Shown: piece by piece, positions 17,625-26,470 of the stretch | How positions within the stretch are numbered: position 1 is the stretch's first letter | Layout of the letters: each line of letters starts with the position of its first letter | Source: Myxococcota bacterium | GTDB taxonomy: Bacteria > Myxococcota_A > UBA796 > JAJRTE01 | Direction: 5' to 3' | Assembly: GCA_024278455.1 (NCBI GenBank) | Contig: JAJRTE010000165.1 | Span: forward strand, 1 to 64,000 | DNA length: 64,000 bases | The notes under the pieces: model-generated | What the model saw: the letters and a program-made list of their open reading frames with translations, nothing else | Told to the model about the DNA's origin: nothing | Database searches by the model: none | Position numbers and translations under genes: made by a program

Positions 17625-19448
17625 ATGAGAACCGTTTTCATAGGCGGTGGCAAGGGGTGCCGGGATGTCCTCGAGTTGATCTTGCGAGGGCGGCTGGGCG
17701 TGCTGAACATCGAACCCATGGTGGTCGTGGACATCGACCCGGAAGCGCCCGGTGTGCGCCTCGCTCGAGACACCGGCATCCCCGTGCTCGACACGATACC
17801 GGGTGCGCTGGCGTTGCCTCGAGTGGAACTGGTGGTGGAACTCACCGGCAAACAGGCCGTGCTCGACGAGATCTACCGCCATCTCCCCCAGGGCGTCCGG
17901 GTGATGGACCACGTGCTGGCTCGAGTCTTCTGGGACCTCGACGACGCGGTGCAACACCTGGCAGACGAACTCGAGGAGAAGACCCGGCTCGAGGCCCAGC
18001 TCGAGGAGGAGCGTGCCCGGCTGCAGGAGATCCTTGACACGGTTCCCGACATGGTGATGGTCCTGGACGAGAACATGCGCATCGTCAGGGTCAACCAGAG
18101 GTTCGAGGAGGAGACGGGAGTCCCCCGCTCCCGGGCCAAGGGCATGTACTGCTACGAGGCGATATGTGGCTTGCCGGGATTGGAAGCGTGCAAAGAAGAT
18201 GAGTGCCCCTATCTCAAGGTGCTGCGAACGGGGGAGTCCGTGAACCTGGTCCGCAGCGATTTCGGCGACGGGTGTCTCGATGGCTACTACCAGGTGACGG
18301 CCACCCCTATTCTCGACGAAGAGGGTCATGTCGTTCGGGTCGTGGAGACGTCTCGAGAGATCACCGAATTGGTCGTGCTCAAGCGGGAGACCGAGGAGTC
18401 GGCGCGGCGCTTCGAACAGATCCTGGATACCGTGCACGCCATTATCACCATCAAGGACACCGATGGACGGTACCAACTCGTCAATCCCTATGCCGCCGAG
18501 GTGTTCGAGTCCAGGCGCGAGGACATGGTGGGACGGACGGACGCCGAGCTGTTTCCCCCCCCTGTGGCCCAGGTGCTCGCTCGATCAGACAGCGCGGCCG
18601 CGTCTATCGGGGAAAGGGACGTCCAGCGGATGGAACTGCACCTGGACACCGGCGTTCGCGTGCTCGTGGGCGAGACGTTCCCCCTGTACGACTACAAGGG
18701 AGACCGCGTGGGCACCTGCATGGTGGCTCGAGACGACACGCGCCGGGAGGAACTCCAGAAGGAATTACTCAACTCCGAGCGGCTCGCGGCGGTCGGCAAG
18801 CTCGCCGCCGGTGTCGCACATGAATTGAACAACCCGTTGACCGGTATCCTTACTTTCGTCGAAGACCTCCTCTTCGACGCCGACGAGGGGGATCCCAGGA
18901 AAGAGGACTACGAGGTCATCCTGAACGAAACCATTCGCTGCCGGCGCATCGTGCGCGACCTGTTGGACTACTCGAGGCAGAAAGCCCCCGAACGCAAGCT
19001 CATGAACATCAACCAGGTCATCGAGCGGACGGTGAACATGGTGGCGCACCAGGCATCGTTCCACCATGTCTCGTTCGACCTCCGCCTCGGCGACCGGCTC
19101 CCTGACGTGCACATCGATCCCAGCCAGATACAGCAGGCGATTCTCAACCTGGTGATAAACGCTCGAGACGCCATTTCCGATGCCGGAGAAGTCAGGGTTT
19201 CCAGCCGTGAGGATCGTGAACGTGGCGCGGTCGTCGTGGAGGTGTCGGACACGGGGTGCGGTATCCCGCCAGGACGTCTCAGGAAGATATTCAAGCCCTT
19301 CTATTCGACCAAGGGCGACCAGGGCAACGGCCTGGGACTCCCGGCCGTGGAGAGTATCGTGACCCAGCACGGAGGCACGATGAAGGTGGAGAGCAAGGTG
19401 GGAGAGGGGTCCACGTTCCGATTCTCCCTGCCCGTCCCAGGCAAATGA
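17625..19448 (+). CDS. Sensor histidine kinase: Rossmann-like domain, two PAS, HisKA, ATPase
   Basis: A 607-residue soluble kinase with no membrane segment. Residues 1-110 look like a nucleotide-binding Rossmann fold (VFIGGGKGCRDVLELI; VVVDIDPEAPG). A short coiled coil leads to PAS 1 (about 130-245), which carries a Cys cluster C-x4-C-x7-C-x4-CP. PAS 2 is at about 260-375. The dimerisation box has the phospho-acceptor His399 (GVAHELNNPLTG). The ATP-binding domain shows NLVINARDAI, DTGCGIPPG and GNGLGLPAVESIV. Similar Rossmann-PAS kinases are known to me from sulfate reducers. It likely senses a cytoplasmic redox or metabolic cue and passes phosphate to the receiver-GcvH protein encoded next. 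ATG 17625 follows a GGGGGAAG site. Confidence 0.9.
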   Translation: MRTVFIGGGKGCRDVLELILRGRLGVLNIEPMVVVDIDPEAPGVRLARDTGIPVLDTIPGALALPRVELVVELTGKQAVLDEIYRHLPQGVRVMDHVLARVFWDLDDAVQHLADELEEKTRLEAQLEEERARLQEILDTVPDMVMVLDENMRIVRVNQRFEEETGVPRSRAKGMYCYEAICGLPGLEACKEDECPYLKVLRTGESVNLVRSDFGDGCLDGYYQVTATPILDEEGHVVRVVETSREITELVVLKRETEESARRFEQILDTVHAIITIKDTDGRYQLVNPYAAEVFESRREDMVGRTDAELFPPPVAQVLARSDSAAASIGERDVQRMELHLDTGVRVLVGETFPLYDYKGDRVGTCMVARDDTRREELQKELLNSERLAAVGKLAAGVAHELNNPLTGILTFVEDLLFDADEGDPRKEDYEVILNETIRCRRIVRDLLDYSRQKAPERKLMNINQVIERTVNMVAHQASFHHVSFDLRLGDRLPDVHIDPSQIQQAILNLVINARDAISDAGEVRVSSREDRERGAVVVEVSDTGCGIPPGRLRKIFKPFYSTKGDQGNGLGLPAVESIVTQHGGTMKVESKVGEGSTFRFSLPVPGK

Positions 19449-19534
19449 CCGGCCTGGATCGCGGCGCCGTTTGCTCGAGGCAATGACAGCGAACGCCCGG
19501 GCCGTTCCGCCGGGCACCCCCGGTCCGAAGTGCC

Positions 19535-19551
19535 TCACACGCAGTGTGTGA
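19535..19551. other. Inverted repeat between kinase and regulator genes
   Basis: TCACAC-GCAGT-GTGTGA lies in the 142-base gap before the response regulator and is itself framed by two copies of GAAGTGCC. There is no T-run, so it is not an intrinsic terminator. It could be an operator or an mRNA hairpin. Confidence 0.35.
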
Positions 19552-19590
19552 AGTGCCGGCTTCCGGGGCTGGTATCGAAGGAGTGAGGAC

Positions 19591-20445
19591 ATGACCCGTC
19601 CGAACGCGGCAAACTCCGCTCAGTCTCCCACGGGATCCAGGATCCTCGTCATCGACGACGAGGAGATCATTCACAAGAGCCTGCGCAGGATCCTCGAGCG
19701 GCATGGACACGTCGTCGAAAGCGCCATGCGGGCCCAGGATGGCCTGGAAAAGCTGCGCAAGACCCGCTTCGACCTCGTACTCACAGACCTGATGATGCCG
19801 GAGATGAACGGCATACAGTTGATCGAGACCATGAACAAAGAGGGAATCCTCGTCCCCGCTATCATGATAACCGGATACCCCACCATCCGAACCGCCGTCG
19901 AGGCGCTCCGGCTCGGCGCCGTGGACTACCTCGCCAAGCCCTTCACTCGAGATGAACTGCTCGGGCCGGTCAACCGAACGCTTCGCCGGCGCGACGGCGG
20001 CAACGAGCGCACGATGGGAGAGCATATCGCCCCCGCCGAAATGGGCGATAGCGACGGATACGACACACCGGTCATCGACATCGTGCCAGGCGAAACCGTC
20101 TTCCTGCCGGAGCACGCCTGGGCGACTTATGCACAGAACGGGACGTTCGAGGTCGGGATCGAGCCCTCTTTCCTGGGGACCCTCGATCCCGTCGTCGCCG
20201 TCGAATTGCCCGCGGAGGGCGACCTGGTGGAACAGGGATACGTCTTCGCACGGCTGCGGACCACCACCGGGGAGACCCACGGGGTCTTCGTCCCCCTGAG
20301 TGGCCAGGTGGTCGGCGTGAACACCGCTCCGGCTCGCGACCCGGCTTCGATCGATCCCCATACCTGGCTGGTTCGCGTCCTTCCGACCCGGCTTGCGCAG
20401 GAACTCCCCCTGCTGAAGCGGCGAGCGGCGAGCGGCGAGCGGTGA
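19591..20445 (+). CDS. Response regulator with GcvH-like output domain
   Basis: 284 residues. The N-terminal receiver (about 17-135) is complete: acidic pocket VIDDEE, phospho-acceptor Asp66 (LTDLMMP), the conserved Thr/Ser in MITGYPT, and Lys in AKPF. Residues about 160-270 follow the glycine-cleavage H protein: HAWATYAQNGTFEVGI, VELPAEGDLVEQGYVFARL, GVFVPLSGQVVGVN and DPHTWLVRVLP. At the hairpin where H protein carries its lipoylated Lys there is RTTTGETHGVFVP, with no Lys, so it is probably not lipoylated. No DNA-binding domain is present, so output must be by protein or small-molecule contact. It is paired with the kinase upstream. Its last codons and stop fall inside the heptamer array. 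Confidence 0.85.
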   Translation: MTRPNAANSAQSPTGSRILVIDDEEIIHKSLRRILERHGHVVESAMRAQDGLEKLRKTRFDLVLTDLMMPEMNGIQLIETMNKEGILVPAIMITGYPTIRTAVEALRLGAVDYLAKPFTRDELLGPVNRTLRRRDGGNERTMGEHIAPAEMGDSDGYDTPVIDIVPGETVFLPEHAWATYAQNGTFEVGIEPSFLGTLDPVVAVELPAEGDLVEQGYVFARLRTTTGETHGVFVPLSGQVVGVNTAPARDPASIDPHTWLVRVLPTRLAQELPLLKRRAASGER

Positions 20446-20651
20446 GCGGTGAGCGGTGAGCGGTGAGCGGTGAGCGGTGAGCGGTGAGTGGTGAGTGGTG
20501 AGCGGCGAGTGGTGAGCGGTGAGCGGTGAGCGGTGAGCGGTGAGCGGTGAGCGGTGAGTGGTGAGTGGTGAGCGGTGAGCGGTGAGCGGTGAGCGGTGAG
20601 CGGTGAGCGGTGAGCGGTGAGCGGTGAGCGGCGAGCGGCGAGCGGTGAGCG
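20421..20651. repeat. 33-copy heptamer tandem array (GTGAGCG)
   Basis: Exactly 33 consecutive 7-base units with no insertion or deletion. Most are GTGAGCG, with GCGAGCG at both ends and a few GTGAGTG inside. The first four units are the end of the regulator gene, whose TGA is supplied by unit 4. The rest fills the gap before nikR. It has no spacers and so is not CRISPR. It resembles the short heptamer repeats (STRR) known from cyanobacteria. Confidence 0.95.
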
Positions 20652-20675
20652 GCCGCTGTGCCGGGGGGGCAGGCG

Positions 20676-20722
20676 TTGACGTTCTGTTGCCGGGGTGTTA
20701 CGATTCTCCAGTAGCGTAACAT
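20676..20722 (+). promoter_or_regulatory. nikR promoter with overlapping NikR operator
   Basis: Promoter: TTGACG (20676-20681), 17 bases, TACGAT (20699-20704). Operator: GTGTTAC (20695-20701), 14 bases, GTAACAT (20716-20722). The left half-site covers the -10 box, so bound NikR would block transcription. From memory, Geobacter NikR binds GTGTTAC-N13/14-GTAACAC; this site differs at one base. It lies 11 bases before the nikR start, so the nickel operon should be shut off when nickel is ample. Confidence 0.8.
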
Positions 20723-20733
20723 GCGGAGCCGCC

Positions 20734-21162
20734 ATGGGGAGCAACAGGGTCGCACGCTTCAGTGTCTCGATGCCGTCGGCGCTCGCCGAGCAGCTCGACG
20801 CCATGGTCGTCGACCGTGGCCTGGCCAACCGGTCGCAGGCGATTGCCGAGATGGTGAGGAACGAACTGGTCGAGCATGGTGCCCGCATGGGCAGCGAGGA
20901 GATTGCCGGCACCATCACCCTGGTCTACAACCACCGCCGGCCGAACCTCCAGGCGCGACTGACCCGAGTCCAGCACGATCACCATGAGTGGATCATCTCC
21001 ACGCTGCACGTCCACCTGGATCACGAGAACTGCCTCGAGGTGCTGGTAGTGCGCGGTCCGGCGGACGCCATCCGGGCCTTGTCGGACAGCCTGGTTTCGG
21101 CCAAGGGGGTCAAGCACGGGCGACTCGCGGTGACGACGACCGGGAGGGCGTTTCCGGGCTGA
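20734..21162 (+). CDS. nikR: Nickel-responsive transcriptional regulator NikR
   Basis: 142 residues, the normal NikR length. The N-terminal ribbon-helix-helix (RFSVSMPSALAEQLD, NRSQAIAEMVR) binds DNA. The C-terminal ACT-like tetramerisation domain carries the nickel ligands: the early His of QHDHHEW, then HVHLDHENCLEV. ATG 20734 follows CGGAG by six bases. It represses nickel uptake when nickel is bound; an operator sits just upstream and the ECF transporter genes follow. Confidence 0.96.
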   Translation: MGSNRVARFSVSMPSALAEQLDAMVVDRGLANRSQAIAEMVRNELVEHGARMGSEEIAGTITLVYNHRRPNLQARLTRVQHDHHEWIISTLHVHLDHENCLEVLVVRGPADAIRALSDSLVSAKGVKHGRLAVTTTGRAFPG

Positions 21163-21217
21163 CCGCATCCGCATGGCAGGCGAGGGCGTCTCGAAAGCTT
21201 TCGCGAGGAGGCTGGTT

Positions 21218-22174
21218 GTGCACATTCCTGACGGATTCCTGAGTCCTGCGACGGCGTTGGTGACCGGGGGCCTGGCAGCGGCCGGCCTCGGGTATGCGCT
21301 GAGACGCGCCCGGAAGACACTGCCCTCGAGCGCCACCCCGCTCCTGGGACTGGGGGCGGCGTTCGTGTTCGCCGCCCAGATGCTGAACTTCCCGGTGGCA
21401 GGAGGCACGTCGGGTCACCTCATCGGCGGTGTCCTCGTGGCAGTGCTCCTGGGGCCCATGGCCGCGGTCGTCGTGATGAGCGCGGTGCTGATGCTGCAAT
21501 GCTTCCTCTTCGCTGACGGTGGGGTCACCGCGCTCGGCGCGAACCTTTTCAACATGGCGATCGTGGCGCCGGGGGTGGGGTACGCGGTCTATCGTGGGGT
21601 CCGGCGCCTGTTCGGGGGGCTCCGCGGCCGGTTGTTCGCCACCGCATTCGCCGCCTGGCTGTCCACCGTGGTGGCGTCGGTCGCCTGTGCCGGCGAGCTG
21701 GCGCTGTCCGGTATCGTACCGTGGCGCCTGGTATTGCCTGCCATGGCCGGCGTGCACATGCTCATCGGCGTCGGGGAGGCCTTGATCACCACGTTGGTGG
21801 TGGCCGCGGTGGTGCGCGTCCGCCCGGACCTCTTCGACCCGGACGTCGAGCGGGAACGTGCGCCTCGAGCCGGCGACGTGGCGGTCTACGGTCTGCTGGT
21901 CAGCGCGGGCCTCGCCGTGTTCGTCGCGCCGTTCGCCAGCGGCTGGCCCGACGGCCTTGAGAAGGTCGCGGGAGTGTTGGGGTTCGATCACCATGCCATG
22001 ACCGCTCCGCTCGTGGGTGCGCCCCTGCCGGGCTACGGCGTTCCCGGCATCGACTCCGGGACCCTGGCGACCATCGTCGCGGGTCTGGCCGGCACCCTGG
22101 CCGCTTTCCTCGCCTCGTACGCCTTGGCCCGTGTGCTTGCGCCCCGTGAGCGGGCAGTGGAAACGGGCGAGTAG
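21218..22174 (+). CDS. cbiM: ECF nickel/cobalt transporter substrate-binding protein CbiM/NikM with fused PDGLE domain
   Basis: 318 residues starting at GTG 21218, preceded by AGGAGG. This start is forced by biology: the family begins Met-His-Ile-Pro-Asp-Gly, whose N-terminal Met and His2 bind the metal, and GTG-CAC-ATT-CCT-GAC-GGA matches. The longer track start would bury those residues. GGTSGHLIGG supplies another ligand His. About seven membrane helices are present. The C-terminal part has SGWPDGLEKVAGVLGF, the PDGLE module that in other operons is a separate CbiN/NikN-like protein. Because NikR controls the operon, nickel is the likelier substrate than cobalt. Confidence 0.94.
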   Translation: MHIPDGFLSPATALVTGGLAAAGLGYALRRARKTLPSSATPLLGLGAAFVFAAQMLNFPVAGGTSGHLIGGVLVAVLLGPMAAVVVMSAVLMLQCFLFADGGVTALGANLFNMAIVAPGVGYAVYRGVRRLFGGLRGRLFATAFAAWLSTVVASVACAGELALSGIVPWRLVLPAMAGVHMLIGVGEALITTLVVAAVVRVRPDLFDPDVERERAPRAGDVAVYGLLVSAGLAVFVAPFASGWPDGLEKVAGVLGFDHHAMTAPLVGAPLPGYGVPGIDSGTLATIVAGLAGTLAAFLASYALARVLAPRERAVETGE

Positions 22175-22183
22175 GAGGCAGGC

Positions 22184-22798
22184 GTGCCGAGGGAGACGTT
22201 GGATCGATTCGCGCGCATGGACAGCCCGGTCCACCGGCTTCCGGCAGGGGTCAAGTTCGGGGTCGCCTTCGGGTTCGTGGTCCTCACCCTCCTGGTGCCC
22301 AGGCATGCCTGGTGGGTCTACGCGGTGGAGAGCCTGTTGCTGGTGGCCGTCGCGGTGGTGAGTCGGATCCCGCCCTGGTTTCTCCTCCGCAGGATCCTGT
22401 GGCTCGAGCCGGTGTTGATGGGTGTGGCCTTGCTGGCCCTCTGGCAACCCGGCGGGCCCGGGCTCTTCGCAGCGTTGGTCGCACGGAGCACCTTGTGCCT
22501 GGCAGGAATGATGCTCGCCGCCGCCACGACGCCGTTCTCCGACACCCTCCGCCTGCTGGAGCGGTTGCATGTGCCTCGCATGTTGATGACGACCCTCGCG
22601 CTGACTTTTCGCTACCAGTACCTGCTCCTCGACGAGTCGGACCGGATGCGGCGAGCCAGGCGGAGTCGAACGTTCCACGCCCGGCGCGGCGTCGAGTGGC
22701 GCATGTTGTCCACGGTGGTCGCCCACCTGTTCCTGCGGTCCATCGACCGTGCAGCGCGCATACACGCCGCCATGTGCGCCAGGGGGTGGCGGCCGTGA
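22184..22798 (+). CDS. cbiQ: ECF transporter transmembrane coupling protein CbiQ/NikQ
   Basis: 204 residues from GTG with GAGG upstream, nine bases after cbiM. It has several membrane helices and the coupling-helix region with the family's two short motifs near the C-terminus (the second in HAAMCARGWRP). It links CbiM to the ATPase CbiO and transmits ATP-driven movement. Its stop overlaps the cbiO start. Confidence 0.92.
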   Translation: MPRETLDRFARMDSPVHRLPAGVKFGVAFGFVVLTLLVPRHAWWVYAVESLLLVAVAVVSRIPPWFLLRRILWLEPVLMGVALLALWQPGGPGLFAALVARSTLCLAGMMLAAATTPFSDTLRLLERLHVPRMLMTTLALTFRYQYLLLDESDRMRRARRSRTFHARRGVEWRMLSTVVAHLFLRSIDRAARIHAAMCARGWRP

Positions 22799-23547
22799 AC
22801 GCGCTCGAGGTTGATCATCTTTCCTACCACTACCGGGACGGTAGGGCAGCCCTGGCCGATGTCTCCTTCGAGGTGCGGGAGGGAGAACGGGTCGCTCTCG
22901 TCGGTCCAAACGGGGCCGGGAAATCCACGTTGTTGCTCCATCTCAACGGGCTTTTGCCCGAGCGGGCGGCTCGAGAGCCCCACGTCACCGTGTTCGGCAT
23001 GCCGGTCTCGGAGTCCAACCTGCTCGAGGTGCGTGCCAGGGTCGGGTTGCTGTTCCAGGACCCGGATGACCAGCTCTTCTGTCCCACTGTATTCGACGAT
23101 GTCGCGTTCGGCCCGCAGCAGCAAGGACTGTCGGTGCACCAAGTGCGCGAGAGGGTGACGGAGGCTCTTCGCGACGTGGGGCTCGAGGGGTTCGAGCAGC
23201 GGATGCCGCACCACCTGAGCCGTGGCGAAAAGCGGCGGGTCTGCCTCGCTGGTGTGTTGGCGTGTCGTCCCGGCTTGCTCGTCCTCGACGAACCGACGTC
23301 CGACCTGGACCCTCGAGGCCGGCGGGAGCTGATCGCGTTGCTTCGCAGCCTCCCGGTTACCCAGCTCATCGCTACCCATGACCTCGAGCTGGTCGTCGAG
23401 CTGTGCCCGGCCTTGATCCTGATGGACCGCGGGCGCGTGATCCGGCAAGGTCCATCCATCGAGCTGCTTTCCGACGAGGGCCTCATGCTCGCCCACGGTC
23501 TCGAATCCCCGCACATCCTGCACCACCTGGATGGACGGGACAGGTGA
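22795..23547 (+). CDS. cbiO: ECF transporter ATPase CbiO/NikO
   Basis: 250 residues. GTG 22795 shares four bases (GTGA) with the cbiQ stop; the long upstream frame in the track is a shadow. Walker A GPNGAGKST, Q-loop FQDPDDQLF, signature LSRGEKRRV (Arg in place of the usual second Gly), Walker B LLVLDEPTSDLD and switch His in ATHDLELV are all present. It powers nickel uptake with CbiM and CbiQ, presumably as a homodimer since only one ATPase gene is here. Confidence 0.95.
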   Translation: MNALEVDHLSYHYRDGRAALADVSFEVREGERVALVGPNGAGKSTLLLHLNGLLPERAAREPHVTVFGMPVSESNLLEVRARVGLLFQDPDDQLFCPTVFDDVAFGPQQQGLSVHQVRERVTEALRDVGLEGFEQRMPHHLSRGEKRRVCLAGVLACRPGLLVLDEPTSDLDPRGRRELIALLRSLPVTQLIATHDLELVVELCPALILMDRGRVIRQGPSIELLSDEGLMLAHGLESPHILHHLDGRDR

Positions 23548-23797
23548 ACGCGGGTGCAATCGTACGGGGGCGTGCGTGGAGGCGAGGTCCCGACCACCCG
23601 GCTGATATGGGACCGCCGGCAGGCGTGAGCGCGAGAGCACGTCTGGCAAGGGTGACGTGGCGTCTTGCTGCACCGACAAGCGCACTCGGCACCCGTCGTT
23701 CCATCGCATGAACAAGCGCATGTCCCCATGCACAGTCCCCTGTTTTGCCCACGATCTGCTATAGTACTCCCCGGCACGCGGGAGCGCAGGCAAGGTA

Positions 23798-23816
23798 GAC
23801 GCGGCGTCTCGCCGCG

Positions 23817-23818
<2 letters not shown>
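23798..23818. terminator. Hairpin between convergent nickel and copper operons
   Basis: A perfect GACGCGGCG-TCT-CGCCGCGTC hairpin overlaps the stop codon of the minus-strand regulator and lies 250 bases after cbiO. There is no T-run, so it would be a weak or factor-dependent terminator, or a REP-like element. It shares the core GACGCGGCGTC with the palindrome at 33258-33283. Confidence 0.4.
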
Positions 23819-25222
<1,404 letters not shown>

Positions 25223-25226
<4 letters not shown>

Positions 25227-25765
25227 TCCATGTCCATGCCACCGTCGTGGCCCTTCTTGTCGGCCCCGCTGACGATTTCGCCGCAGTGAAGCATGGACGC
25301 GCCATAGTAGGGGTTCATGACCGTCGCGCCCTTCTGGACCCATGATCCCTTGGACATGGAGCAATAGACCACGTTCAACCCCGCGGGATGGCTCATCGTC
25401 ACCCACATGGCGACGGGTTTCGACAGGTCCTTGAACGCTTCTCGAGCCGACGTCAGGTCGGTGGCCGACTTGAGAGTCTTTGCTGCCGCCTGGATCTGCC
25501 CCGGGAGCTTCTGGTAGTGGGCGGCGTGCTCTCCGGTCACACTCGCTGCGTCCAGTTTTGTGGCCAGCGTCGCGATGCGCTTCGCGGCACCGGGGACGCC
25601 TGCCAGGCTGTCGGATGCCAAGGCCTGGTGAATCCTGGCATACTCGGTGTAGAGCGGTTTCATCTGCTTGTCGAACGCTTCCGTGCCCCCGAGGGCCGTG
25701 CTCGAGACGAGCAGTGTAGCTGCGATCAGGAACAGGGTGCGTAAGGCCGTGGATGTTGTTCTCAT
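25223..25765 (-). CDS. Periplasmic DUF3347 protein, probable copper-binding
   Basis: 180 residues with a signal peptide (TLFLIAATLLVSSTALGG). The rest matches DUF3347: a helical first half, then VVYCSMSKGSWVQKG and NPYYGASMLHCGEIV, whose Cys and Met residues are likely metal ligands. In other genomes this domain is fused to CusB-type adaptors or follows them. ATG 25765 has AGGAG seven bases upstream; the longer track frame only reads through the heptamer array. It shares four bases with the regulator gene after it. Confidence 0.85.
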
Positions 25766-25786
25766 GTCGTGTCTCCTGTCCTTCGG

Positions 25787-25877
25787 GGTTCCTGGTTTCG
25801 GGTTTCTGGTTTCGGGTTTCTGGTTTCGGGTTCCTGGTTCCTGGTTCCTGGTTTCGGGTTCCTGGTTCCTGGTTCCT
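25787..25877. repeat. 13-copy heptamer tandem array (GGTTYCK)
   Basis: Thirteen perfect-length 7-base units, mixing GGTTCCT, GGTTTCG and GGTTTCT, fill the gap between the DUF2231 and DUF3347 genes of the efflux operon. A short run of CACTCCT follows. It has the same period as the array at 20421-20651 but a different core sequence. Confidence 0.9.
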
Positions 25878-25890
25878 CTCTTCTCACTCC

Positions 25891-26442
25891 TCACTCCTCA
25901 TGCGAGTCGGATTCTCCATCATGGTGCGGAGGAGCATCCTGCTGGGTGTGCTCCTCGTGCCCGACGGCATTGCCGGCGTGCTCGTGGTCTTCCCCGGCAC
26001 TGCTCCCATGGGTATGGCCTTCGGTCGCCCAGGGAGCCATGCCGGGATGCACGAACTCCCCGCCCTGGTAGCCGGTCAGGCCCATGCCCCCGGCCACGAG
26101 CAACGAGGCCGGGACAAGGTAGCGCGGGTGAGCGCGCGCCGTCCCGCGCAGGGCCCAGCCTGCCCAGACCGCGACGAGCGCCGACAGGACAGTCGCCAAC
26201 AGGGCGGCGTTCTTGTGGCCTTGAAGGATGTCCGACGGCCCCGCTTCTTCAATGGCATGGCTCTCGGAGAGCAACCCGGTGGTCGCGGCGGGGACGGCCA
26301 CGACAGCCGTTGCAACGAGTAGCCACAGGGCCACGATCTGGGGTCCCGGTTTTCGAACCGCCACGCCGTAGATGGCCATCAGGGCCGCCCCCAGCGCAAG
26401 TGTGAGGGGAAAATGGAGCAACAGGTGGTGAAGATAGGGCAT
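25891..26442 (-). CDS. DUF2231-like membrane protein with His-rich tail
   Basis: 183 residues. Four hydrophobic segments begin with LHHLLLHFPLTLALGAALM, as in DUF2231 proteins; GHKNAALLATVLSA and GYQGGEFVH also fit. The last 40 residues are packed with His, Asp and Glu (HTHGSSAGEDHEHAG), a probable metal-binding tail. ATG with AAGGAG eight bases upstream, 28 bases after cusA. The function is unknown; its place suggests metal storage or handling at the membrane. Confidence 0.75.
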   Translation of the reverse strand: MPYLHHLLLHFPLTLALGAALMAIYGVAVRKPGPQIVALWLLVATAVVAVPAATTGLLSESHAIEEAGPSDILQGHKNAALLATVLSALVAVWAGWALRGTARAHPRYLVPASLLVAGGMGLTGYQGGEFVHPGMAPWATEGHTHGSSAGEDHEHAGNAVGHEEHTQQDAPPHHDGESDSHEE

Positions 26443-26470
26443 GCCGAATTCTCCTTGCCGCGCAGGACTG

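Noticed and set aside
20421-20651. Possible CRISPR array
   Set aside because: The units are only 7 bases and contiguous, with no spacers and no cas genes nearby.
20695-20722. Same regulator for the GTGTTAC site and the TGTAACC palindromes
   Set aside because: Arm sequence and spacing differ (GTGTTAC-N14-GTAACAT against TGTAACC-N5-GGTTACA), so they are different sites.
21173-21217. Extended N-terminus of CbiM from the ORF track
   Set aside because: The family needs Met1-His2 as metal ligands; GTG 21218 with AGGAGG gives exactly that.
22184-22794. Long upstream extension of the CbiO frame
   Set aside because: It overlaps cbiQ in another frame; the GTGA overlap gives a normal 250-residue ATPase.
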